Assembly: GCA_038373885.1 (NCBI GenBank)
Contig: JAWZYV010006116.1
Span: forward strand, 1,111,111-1,175,110
Length of the DNA stretch: 64,000 nt
Origin: Cheiracanthium punctorium
Taxonomy: Eukaryota > Arthropoda > Arachnida > Araneae > Cheiracanthiidae
Direction of reading: 5' to 3'
Part shown: positions 56,045 to 64,000 of the stretch, piece by piece
Layout of the letters: every line of letters begins with the position of its first letter
How positions within the stretch are numbered: the stretch's first letter is position 1
Notes under the pieces: generated by a model
Seen by the model: only the letters and a program-made list of their open reading frames with translations
Database searches by the model: none
What the model was told of the DNA's origin: nothing
Position numbers and translations under genes: made by a program

Positions 56045-56255
56045 TTGATTATCAACTCGGGGGATCTAGTCCGAGGGGAGTGCTCTCCGTGGGTGTTTTT
56101 CTAAGGGGTCCTAAACTGTATTTACTCGAAGTTTCGGAGAAAATCCGGGAATCTCCGGAAGGCTAGGTAGGCGGATGCGACCTGAATTTAAACCAGGCAC
56201 CTTCCGTTTACTAGTTGAGAGCACTATGTGCTCGGCCACTGGTGGGGCACATCAA
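56045..56255 (-). mobile_element. tRNA-derived SINE, family 1
   Basis: On the minus strand the head is GCCCCACCAGTGGCCGAGC (A-box region), then CCTGGTTTAAATTCAGG (B box with substitutions), then the body ending in GGACCCCTTAGAAAAACACC. It is shared with copy A, so it was present before the two copies separated. Confidence 0.65.
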
Positions 56256-56888
56256 GTTTTTTAACTTAATTTTAAAAAAAGGAAGAGGTTCTATGTTAAA
56301 CGCGTATGATTTTTAAAAATAACTTTCACTTTCTTTGGTATCGTTTTGGATCAATATATTTAAAAAAAGGGTCAATTATCTTTTATTTCGCATTAGAAAA
56401 TTTCACGATTGCAAAACTATAAAGTAACGAATCCGAGTATCCGGAAATAATCTTCAAGATGTTTCTTTATCCACTCATCTTGCTTAGCCCTAAAAACTAA
56501 TAAAATTTTCTAACGGTCCCGCCACATTTCTGTCAATTCAACTCTGTTTAGACAGAAAGATTCGAAAATCGAGATTCAAAATAAACTCTAAATTTGCGCT
56601 TTCAGCTTAGATTTATCAAAAATTTATTATGGTTATTTTTTTTAAGTTTAAAAAGAGTCTTTTTTATACAAGCCCAGTAGTTGGTTAATTGTTGAAAACT
56701 TTTTACTATGGATAATAATACTTTCATCACGAAAAAGAGTTCGCTTAAATATTACGAATGATTTATCGAAGAATTGGTTATTACAAGTGTTTCAGGCTGA
56801 AAAAGGGAGAAAACGTGAGGAAAATGCAACCCCTACACATTTTTAGTTGCTTTTTCCAACGATGTATCTAATCAGGGATTTATAAATA

Positions 56889-57551
56889 CAGGGTGTGTCA
56901 CAATTCTGTCCCGGGTTTGGAAGGCTTATAAAAAATAATATATTGCCGATACGGCAACAAAGTTATCTTTACTGAAGAAAGGAACACTACAAGTTTTGTT
57001 TCACAAATCACGAGCTTCCTGTATCCCTAAATATATACATATAGAGTGTGTCACAATCCCCCCCCCCCCGGTTTGGAAGGCTTATAAAATATATTACCAA
57101 TACAGCATCAAAGTTGACTTTACGGGGAAAAGAAACATTACAAGTTTTTTTTTTCACAAACAACCAGCTTCCTCGTCGTTGAATTGGTCGAGGCTCTATC
57201 GACGACAATCGCCTTCATCCGTGGCCACCACGCTCTCCAAACCATAAGTATGCGATTTTTTTATGGAGTTATATAATAAATCATGTGTTTGTGCCCCCTG
57301 TGCCTCATTTACGCCAAAGGATCACAACCGCATTCGCTACCATTGATCGCGACAAGTTAAAGCGAGTATGGGAGGGAAGAATTTGACTTTAGACTTGATA
57401 GCTGCCACATCACGAAAGGTTCACATATTGAACATTTATGAAAAAAAAGCTTGTAACATTCTTTATTCAATAAAGTGAACTTTGTTGCTGTATTGGTAAT
57501 ATATTTTTTAATAAGCTTTCCAAACTCGGGAGGGAATTGTGACACACTCTG
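56889..57551 (+). mobile_element. mariner-superfamily relic with three end copies
   Basis: CAGGGTGTGTCACAATTCTG at 56889 and a second, direct copy of the same ~100-bp end at about 57043 (AGTGTGTCACAAT, then CCGGTTTGGAAGGCTTATAA) face one inverted copy ending at 57551. Shared inner blocks include ATATTACCAATACAGCA. The core 57043-57551 is a short element with a transposase remnant, and the outer left copy is an extra end. Copy A lacks all of it. Confidence 0.7.
57180..57441 (+). pseudogene. C-terminal remnant of a DUF4817-type transposase
   Basis: The remnant reads PWPPRSPN, then IFLWSYIINHVFVPPVPHL, then LRQRITTAFATIDRDKLKRVW, and after a one-base shift EFDFRLDSCHITKGSHIEHL to a stop. This is the order in DUF4817-type transposases, where the block is normally SPDL-P-D-F-LWG. 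The catalytic aspartate block is damaged and everything upstream is deleted. It is the third family member type in the window. Confidence 0.7.
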
Positions 57552-58599
57552 AATATATGTCTGTTCTTTTGTCTATCCTCTGTAAAGTATTAAGATAAAT
57601 TCTAATATTCTGCGGTTTCTTTAAAAAAACGAAAGGAAAATTAAAATTACAAAATATTTAATTTCATTTAAAAAATAATTCCTTGTGTGGAGGTCTCTTC
57701 ACCCTCCTGCCCCCGCACTACGGGGTAACTTTCAACTGTGTGTTCGGGGGTTTCGGAGGCTTACTGTATACCACTGCTAGGGGCGTAACCCTTGTGAGGA
57801 GCACTATCCGAACATTGTGTTGAGGGGGCGCAAAATTCAAACCCTGCTAGAAGCAATCATGACACCTCTGCTACAATGCTGTTGCTCTTTCTTCTCAACC
57901 GAAAGCTGTCGACCACCTCAAGTTTGCGGTTTTCTTGACACCTCCAGGAACAGAACAACCCTCTGCAAGAAAGTCGCCCCCTCAGTCTCAAGGTCATCCT
58001 TTTATGGCTATTTTATCTGCTAATCATCTGCAAAGTCAAGAAATATTTCTTGCTACTTCTAATTCATTTGAGACGATTACTTCTCACAAAAGCCTTTAAG
58101 TACTTTGTGAAAAAGCTCCGTATCCACAGTCTTTTGTCTTATCGAAAAATAGTAGCACCACACTCTTTGAGTTTCAACCAATATAGAAAAAAAAATATTT
58201 GACAGTAGAAAGATTGGAACGAAATTTTTGAGGGGGCTGAAGCCTCCGCAAGCCCCATGGAGTCGACGACTGTGGCCGTACATATATAAACTTAAATTCG
58301 GCTTGATGGAAAAATATTAAAACTCATGCTAAAATTACCCGGGGAATGATATATCCCGATATCCTCAACCCCGGCTTCATGTGTTCTTACATCGTCGGTC
58401 TTCTGTCAAATGAATTTATATATTTAAAAGGGGACAATGTGATCATGCTTTCCTCATGCTCATGACTAAAAACTCATCGTGGTCAGGATGCACGAACTGC
58501 TTTTTGTACAAAATTTCTTCGGAAGACAATAAATCAAATAGTACAAATTGACATAGTTTCTATAAAACTAGGCTCAGAATTTGAATACGGCAGCTTTAC

Positions 58600-59420
58600 G
58601 ATTTCACATTAGTTCTGTCTCGGTATGTTGGAACATTCAATAATTAAGAATACAGTGTTCAAACGCTAGTGCACTTCAAAGATTAATGTACAGACCGCAA
58701 TGTATAAGAATACTTTTTTGTGACATGAAAAAACTGTGAATCCTACACTTACGAGAATCTAAACAGGTTGTAAAACGGAGACCTACAATATACATACTGA
58801 ATTTGAACTTATACGAATGCACCATTTAGACACTAGTACACCTTAAATTATTTGTGTCTATAGACCATAATAATGTATAAGAATCCTGTTTTGCAACCCT
58901 GTTAACAAACTATAAGCTGTGCACACACCAAAATATTTGCCGGTCATGTGCCTGAGATCTATAATATACATACTGAATTTTCGCTTAATGAAATACACCG
59001 TTTAGAACTAACGTTAAGACAATGAGTATGGTAGACAGCCAAAGTGTACTGGTCCCGCGTTGGGGCATACTGCGTGGCAGTCGATCAAAGGATCTAGAGA
59101 TTCAGGCGGTTTTATCTGCATGCAGATGCAAAGTAAATACGCGTTAGAACCCCTTAAAAAGGTCCTCCGCCCAAGTCCCCCTCTCCCGTGGGTAGATGCC
59201 CTTCGTGTAGGCTTGCCATAACACAAAATACTGAAATACTCAATAGACGCTAGCGCACTTTCAGGAACTCCCGCCCAATGTATTAAATTCTTTTTGCAGC
59301 CTTGTAAAAAACTACACATCCTGTACACGCGAAAATCAATATGGGTGGTCTATAATATATATACAAAATTTCAGCTCAATCAAATGCACTGTTTAGGAGC
59401 TATCGTGTTTGCTTACGTAC
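58600..59420 (+). repeat. Diverged tandem repeats including SINE family 3 sequence
   Basis: Phrases such as AATATACATACTGAATTT, CACCATTTAGACACTAGT or CACCGTTTAGAACTAACG, and TGTATAAGAATNCTNTTTTG recur near 58700, 58790, 58870, 58970 and 59360. The part at 58915-59180 matches SINE family 3 (GACAATGAGTATGGTAGACA). Confidence 0.55.
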
Positions 59421-60144
59421 ACAAATCCATCACCGCAAAAACAACATAAATGAATTAATGCCCGAAAACGTGTAAATACATGAAAATCTTAAAAGTCGAA
59501 TATTTTCATGATTACAATACTTTCCATATATGTTCGGAAAGTAAAAATGCGATAGATTTAAAGATGAGGATCATTGACACATGAGAGAAATGACAAAATA
59601 GTATTCCGAAAATCAGTCATCACATTTGCGTAATAGCAATATATTTTTTTTATCGTAGCAGTTTCATAGTTATGCACCATTTTATTTTTTATTGGACCTT
59701 TAAATTATAACCCTTTTGAGCAGTATGGCTAACGTAATGTATGGGTACATCCACGCGCCACTGTAGCGTACGCAGACTTCCTTCAAGGGGAGGGGGAGGG
59801 AAGACATAATTTGCATGCACATTAAGAAAGTACTATCTCCGCACTCAACATCATTTCCCCCCCTTTCTGCAAGAAAAAAAAAAAACAAGAAAAAACATAA
59901 AAGTAATGGATGATTGGTACATAATTGGAGTTCATGAGATCAATGATGTTACATATGATGTTACATAACACGTAAAACTGTATGTCTTTTCAAATATATT
60001 AACATTCCTGATAGCACTAGATCAGTGATTCCGGATTTCTTTCCATTATCTTGCGACAGTGCAGAGAGTAGTTTCTTTGGAAGGAGCTATGCATTAGAGT
60101 TGTGTATAAATAAACGTAATTTTCGCAAGGCATAAAAATCTAAA

Positions 60145-60330
60145 TGCTTATGAGGTCGCATCGTGGCCAAGTGAATAAAACATTGAGTATGGTGGATTGC
60201 TAAACTATTAAAGTCCAGGCTTCGAGCCAACTGCGTCTGTCTAACGGTCTGAAGTTTTGGGCGATTTTTGCCAGATGTTACGCGAATATGCTTTGAGTTT
60301 CTGAAAAAGACCTCGTCCAAGGCAACGCCC
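60145..60330 (+). mobile_element. SINE family 3 with tRNA-like head
   Basis: GGTCGCATCGTGGCCAAGTG gives an A-box-like element, and AAGTCCAGGCTTCGAGCCA a B-box-like element. The body CTAACGGTCTGAAGTTTTGG and GTTACGCGAATATGC follows. Other copies are at 37075, 53735, 58915 and 61010. Confidence 0.6.
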
Positions 60331-60609
60331 CCCCCCCCGCTAAGCAGATACCCGTCTGTTAGATTTGCCTCAGCAAAATATTCACATACTCATTAATGCT
60401 AACACTGACTGATCTAAAAATTTCGGTGTTAGGAGGATACGTATCCCTAGCTAAGCCCTTAACTCACACTTCCTTTTAAAAAAAAAATTTAAATAGACCT
60501 ACAATTTAACCTTTCCAGGGGCGGTGTCAACATCGGTATGTCACTTTTTTACATTTCTTTAAAGTAAAGAAAGAACAACTACTAATTATTTTAACTTTTA
60601 AAATTATTA

Positions 60610-60857
60610 GGTCGGTGCATAATTATCAGGCGTTTTTCCCTTTCCCCATCGGCCGGAACAGTCCCAGCTTTCGCTCCCTTCCAGTCTGCCAAAAGTGCCT
60701 GGTCGTCAAAATCCGATGGTCGACCTCGTCCTGGCTTATCTTCCAAGCTAATGTCACCAGACTTGAAACGGGCAAACCACCCTGCATCGAAAGCTGGGAT
60801 TGTTTTGCCAAATGGAGAAAGAGGGAAACGCTTGATAATTATATATATGCACCAATC
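60610..60857 (-). mobile_element. Internally deleted mariner element
   Basis: TA duplications at 60608-60609 and 60858-60859. The ends are GGTCGGTGCATAATTATCAG and, in reverse complement, GATTGGTGCATATATATAAT followed by TATCAAGCG. On the minus strand (about 60800-60680) it encodes GWFARFKSGDISLEDKPGRG followed by RPSDFDDQALLADW, the linker after the helix-turn-helix of mariner transposases. The rest of the transposase is deleted, so it moves only with help. Confidence 0.8.
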
Positions 60858-61009
60858 TAATATTAATTAAAAGTTCTACTGTTTAACACACCTCCTATTA
60901 CTAACAGTTGACAGGACTAGAGTTTAAAAGCGTTTTGTGTTTAAAAAAAAAAAAGATTTTTTCCTGTTGTATTGTATTGTGGCGAAATTACGCAAGGGCT
61001 ATCTGCCAA

Positions 61010-61150
61010 AGAGAGGGGGTGCCTTGGTCGAAGGACATTTTAAAGGGTTCTAACGCGTATTCACGCTGTAACTGGAGAAAAGCGACCAAAACTCAACACT
61101 GTTAGATTGACAGCCGCAGAATAGGACAAAACGCTGGACATTCACACTTT
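61010..61150 (-). mobile_element. SINE family 3 fragment
   Basis: On the minus strand GGTCGCTTTTCTCCAGTTAC, then GCGTGAATACGCGTTAGAAC match the body of the 60145 and 37075 copies. The head is missing. Confidence 0.55.
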
Positions 61151-61329
61151 AAACAATTTTTTTTTAATATTGTAAAAAAGTGACATGCTGAAACTGACTG
61201 TGTCCACAAAAGGTTATCTTTTTATTAAAAAATAAAAGGAAATACAATCAAAGTACGAAAAATTATCTTTGACCCCCAATACTTCAATAAAATAATCTAG
61301 CTGAAGTAGCAGCTTTAAAAAAAATGAAA

Positions 61330-61514
61330 AAAAATCCTCTTCAATATACATTGTCAGCGATCCAGAGTGGGGGGAGGGACACAGGAACACGTACCACCTG
61401 AAAATTACAGTGTAGAATATTGACTTCGTTTTTAAATTCAAGTGAATTTATTTACCAGAAATATGAGCCAAATGTTTTGTGCCACCTCCAGAATTTTTTC
61501 TGGATCCGCCACTG
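61330..61514 (-). mobile_element. Solitary hAT-type end
   Basis: On the minus strand it starts CAGTGGCGGATCCAGAAAAA, a common hAT terminus. A similar tip (CAGTGGCGGATCCATGGGGG) is at 12213 on the minus strand, inside the foldback spacer. No partner end or duplication was found for either. Confidence 0.4.
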
Positions 61515-61713
61515 TCAGTATCTACCCTGTTCATTTTAAATTAAATTCAAAATGTGCAAGTTAAAGGGTTATTTGGGAGCGCCCCTTATTGTTGGGGGCC
61601 CAGGCAATTGCCCCGAATGCCATGCTGGAAATCAGTCCTTGCATGTATCCTGTGTTTTATGTACGGAACACGAGTCCAGGTGGTGAACCCACTCAATACT
61701 TTTACCTTTCATT

Positions 61714-62330
61714 CACCCTCCTCTCAGTCCGAAAAGCCGATGATTCGGATCAAAATTTTTAGGTTACTCGAACGGTTAGATTTTATACCGTATTTAAATA
61801 TATTGGAACAATTTGTTATATTTTGTAACGGATTGTGTCAATATGAATGGCATTTCGTTATTGCGTTATAACGGTATGAAGATGTCGTTCTGTTCCTTTA
61901 ACGTTATGGTCTCATACCGTATTTAAATTGTTATTGAACGAAAGGTTATATTCTAACTAATTGATACTGTATCGTTATCAAATAGTTATGTAAGTTTAAC
62001 GTTATAAACTAAACGGTTAACATGATTAACCCAATGCATTCTGTTACTGTTCTTAGAGTTATTATGTATAGCACAGAAAAGAATAACGTTATAATAAGTG
62101 TACGTTGAATATCGTTATTAAATATAACGTTATTCCCCGAGCAGTTTTGGGTCAAGTAACCGAATACTGATTTCTCAAATCATTAACGTTATTGATTATA
62201 ACGTTATTTCGTGAAGAACGATTTGAAAGTTACGGTATGAATAACGTTATTCGGCTTGTGAATAACGTTATGATTTGTAACGAATAACGAATTGGTTATA
62301 ACGCGCATTACGTTAAGTTACGGATCCCTG
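61714..62330. repeat. Right inverted arm of the 13.7-kb element
   Basis: Inverse of 48590-49172, with more AACGTT cores (for example near 62091, 62126, 62185, 62198, 62240 and 62264). Confidence 0.85.
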
Positions 62331-63500
62331 GTCCTAACCCATATTTACGTGAAGTTTCGGAGAAAACCACGGGAAACTCCGAACGGCAAGGTCAGCAGAT
62401 GCGACCTGGATTTGAACCAGCCACCTTCCGTCTACTAGTTGAGAGCTCTATACGCTTGGCCACTGGTGGGGCATATCAGTTTTTTAAACTGATTTCAAAA
62501 AAGGAAGAGGTTCTATATTAAACGCGTATGATTTTAAAATAACTTTCACTCTCTTTGGGATAGTTATGATTAATATATTTACAAAAAAAGGTCGATTATC
62601 TTTTATTCCGCATTAGAAACTTTCGGGTTTGCAAACCTATATAAGGTAACGAATCAGTATCTGGATATAATTTTCAAGATGTTCGTTTACCCACCCAGCT
62701 CGCTTCGCCCTAAAAACTTATAAAATTTTCTAGAGGCCCCATGATTTCCCTCAAATCAACTCTGTTTAGACAGAGTTGATTCGAAAAGATTCGAAAATTG
62801 AGATTCAAAATAAAATTGGAAAAAACTCTTAATTTGCGCTTTGAGGTTAAATTGGTTTGAATTTTTTAACTTTGAAGAGTCTTTTTTATACAAGCCCAGT
62901 ATTCGGTTATTTGCTGAATACGATTTTATTATGAATAATACTACTTTCATCACGAAAAAGAATTATCTTAAAAATTATGAATGATGTATCGAAGAGTAGG
63001 TTATTACAAGTATTTGTGGCTAGGAAGTTATGTGAGAAAAAGGGAGAAAGAGTGAGGGAAATTCATCCCTCACAAATTTTTAATTGCTTTTCTCTACGGT
63101 GAATGTAATCGGGGATTTATAATATACATGTTTGTGCTTTTACCTGTCATCTGTATGGTATTAAGTTAGGATCTAATATTCTGCTCTTTCTTTAAAAAAC
63201 GAAAGTAAGATTTAAAATCAGAAAATGTTTAATTTCATTTTAAAAGACAATTCATTGTGTGTGGGGGGGTCTCTTCGTTCTCCGGCCCCGAACTTCGGGG
63301 GCACTTTCCGGTCTGTGTTCGGGTGTTGCGGCTGCTTAGGGTGTACCACTGCTAGGGGAGTAACCCTTGAGGGAAACACTTTCCAAATATTGTGTCGAGG
63401 GGGCCCAAAATTCAAACCCTGCCAGGAGCAATCATGACTCCTAGCTACACTGCAACGATGTTGCTTTGTCTTGTGAACTGAAAGCTGTCGACCAGCTTAA

Positions 63501-63804
63501 AGGCCATTGCCCACACCCAGCGATTACCGCCGTTACAATGTATTTGAATGGGGATATTTGGCCGCACTTTCCGCTCGGCGACGAGGGGGAAACTGGACAG
63601 GGGCCTGGACCGAACAATAGATGGGGCAAGTGTGAGACCGCAGTATTATCATTAACTTTGTTACATTATCCACGGTCCCCAATTACCTTTTGTCAGTTTA
63701 ATACCTGAGTATCTCTCTCTTTCTCTGCGGTGGGAAAAATTTATTGCTTACAAGTGATAATTGGCCAAGCGGCGAGCGGTTCCCTCTCGATGTGGAAAGC
63801 GGCC
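63501..63804. mobile_element. TTAA-flanked MITE
   Basis: TTAA at 63497-63500 and 63805-63808. Copy B has the unoccupied sequence CTCAAG at this point. The ends AGGCCATTGCCCACACCCAG and, in reverse complement, GGCCGCTTTCCACATCGAGA share little beyond GGCC, so the family (piggyBac-like or Kolobok-like) is open. Non-coding. Confidence 0.75.
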
Positions 63805-63935
63805 TTAAGTTTGCGGTTTTCATGACCCTTCTAGGAATAACCTCCTGCCAGAAAGTCGCCTCCTCAGTCCCAAGGTCATCCTTTTGTGGCTATTTTATCT
63901 GCTAATCATCTGAAAAGTCAAGAAATATTTCTTTG

Positions 63936-63977
63936 AATGAATTGGTCAGAAGTACATGTACTTCTGACCAATTCATT
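63936..63977. other. Perfect 42-bp palindrome
   Basis: AATGAATTGGTCAGAAGTAC on the left, central AT, and its exact complement on the right, with no loop. Copy B has only the right half (CTTCTAATTCATTTGAGAC), so the left half is an added inverted copy. Confidence 0.9.
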
Positions 63978-64000
63978 TGAAACAGTTGCTATTAACAAAA

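Larger units (their letters stand above)
55711..58280. repeat. Repeat copy B, uninterrupted partner of copy A
   Basis: Aligns by eye with 48196-48589 plus 62331-64000. It passes straight through AGGGGTCCTAAACTGTATTT, the point where copy A carries the 13.7-kb element, and through GACCACCTCAAGTTTGCGG, where copy A carries a 304-bp insert. It has its own insertion at 56889-57551. Its nature is unknown; it includes SINE family 1 and a GC-rich block (57690-57850) with no gene. Confidence 0.8.
48590..62330. mobile_element. 13.7-kb element with ~600-bp inverted arms and 8-bp target duplication
   Basis: Both tips read CAGGGATCCGTAACTTAACG from outside inward, 20 of 20 identical. GTCCTAAC is duplicated at 48582-48589 and 62331-62338. 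Inverted similarity continues, with indels, from the tips to about 49172 and 61714 (inner blocks GGCTTTTCGGACT and AGTCCGAAAAGCC). The related repeat at 55711-58280 shows the uninterrupted sequence, confirming the insertion. A CAG terminus and 8-bp duplication suit hAT, and long arms with an 8-bp duplication would also suit a MULE. No matching transposase is visible. The interior is a mosaic of later insertions, so the original element may have been much shorter. Confidence 0.85.
62331..64000. repeat. Repeat copy A, right part
   Basis: Continues copy A after the large element, starting with the second GTCCTAAC. It matches 56110-58080 of copy B except for a 304-bp MITE (63501-63804) and a palindrome (63936-63977), and lacks the 56889-57551 insertion. 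It includes the SINE family 1 head at 62380-62482 and runs off the window. Confidence 0.8.

Noticed and set aside
60484..60570. hAT element starting CAGGGGCGGTGTCAAC near 60518
   Set aside because: A partly similar inverted stretch occurs near 61170-61210, but tips and duplications do not match.

Overview
This 64-kb window reads as intergenic DNA from a eukaryote, most likely an arthropod and possibly an arachnid. It is very AT-rich, has no bacterial-style gene density, and is full of transposon families typical of arthropod genomes: Tc1/mariner relatives, hAT, piggyBac-like MITEs, Helitrons, tRNA-derived SINEs and an I/Jockey-group LINE. I see no convincing host gene, rRNA, functional tRNA or CRISPR array. 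Only two long reading frames look intact, and both belong to transposons: the LINE ORF2 and a Tc1 transposase.

Layout. 1-5.9 kb: AT-rich DNA with a broken endonuclease-domain remnant, a MITE beside an apparent unoccupied duplicate of its site, and a TTAA-flanked MITE. 5.9-10.75 kb: a decayed mariner-like element with ~190-bp inverted repeats. Its transposase is split by a 2.9-kb insertion that itself holds a SINE and a hAT MITE. 11.06-13.23 kb: a foldback element whose arms are arrays of a ~17-bp motif, next to a hAT remnant. 13.4-30 kb: mostly featureless, with MITEs, a transposase fossil, Helitron ends and a hairpin. 30.2-31.1 kb: a hAT remnant. 31.24-37.0 kb: a full-length minus-strand LINE with a 14-bp target-site duplication. 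37-39 kb: two copies of one SINE family, each with its own target duplication. 39-41.6 kb: a nest of decayed DNA elements. 44.54-46.32 kb: a Helitron carrying about ten copies of a 156-bp repeat. 46.75-47.34 kb: a foldback mariner derivative.

48.59-62.33 kb is the most striking structure. It is a 13.7-kb unit with identical 20-bp tips, ~600-bp inverted arms rich in AACGTT motifs, and a perfect 8-bp duplication (GTCCTAAC). It interrupts a repeat whose second, uninterrupted copy lies inside the unit at 55.7-58.3 kb and serves as a natural empty site. Its interior holds an intact Tc1 element (49,587-51,085), several SINEs, hAT and mariner remnants, and a triplicated endonuclease-like fragment. 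No gene encoding its own transposase is visible.

The genes do not form a host pathway. The only functional pairing is the LINE ORF1 (RNA-binding, with a premature stop) and ORF2 (endonuclease, reverse transcriptase, RNase H). Coordinates of repeat edges come from reading the sequence by eye and may be off by a few bases unless a target duplication is given.
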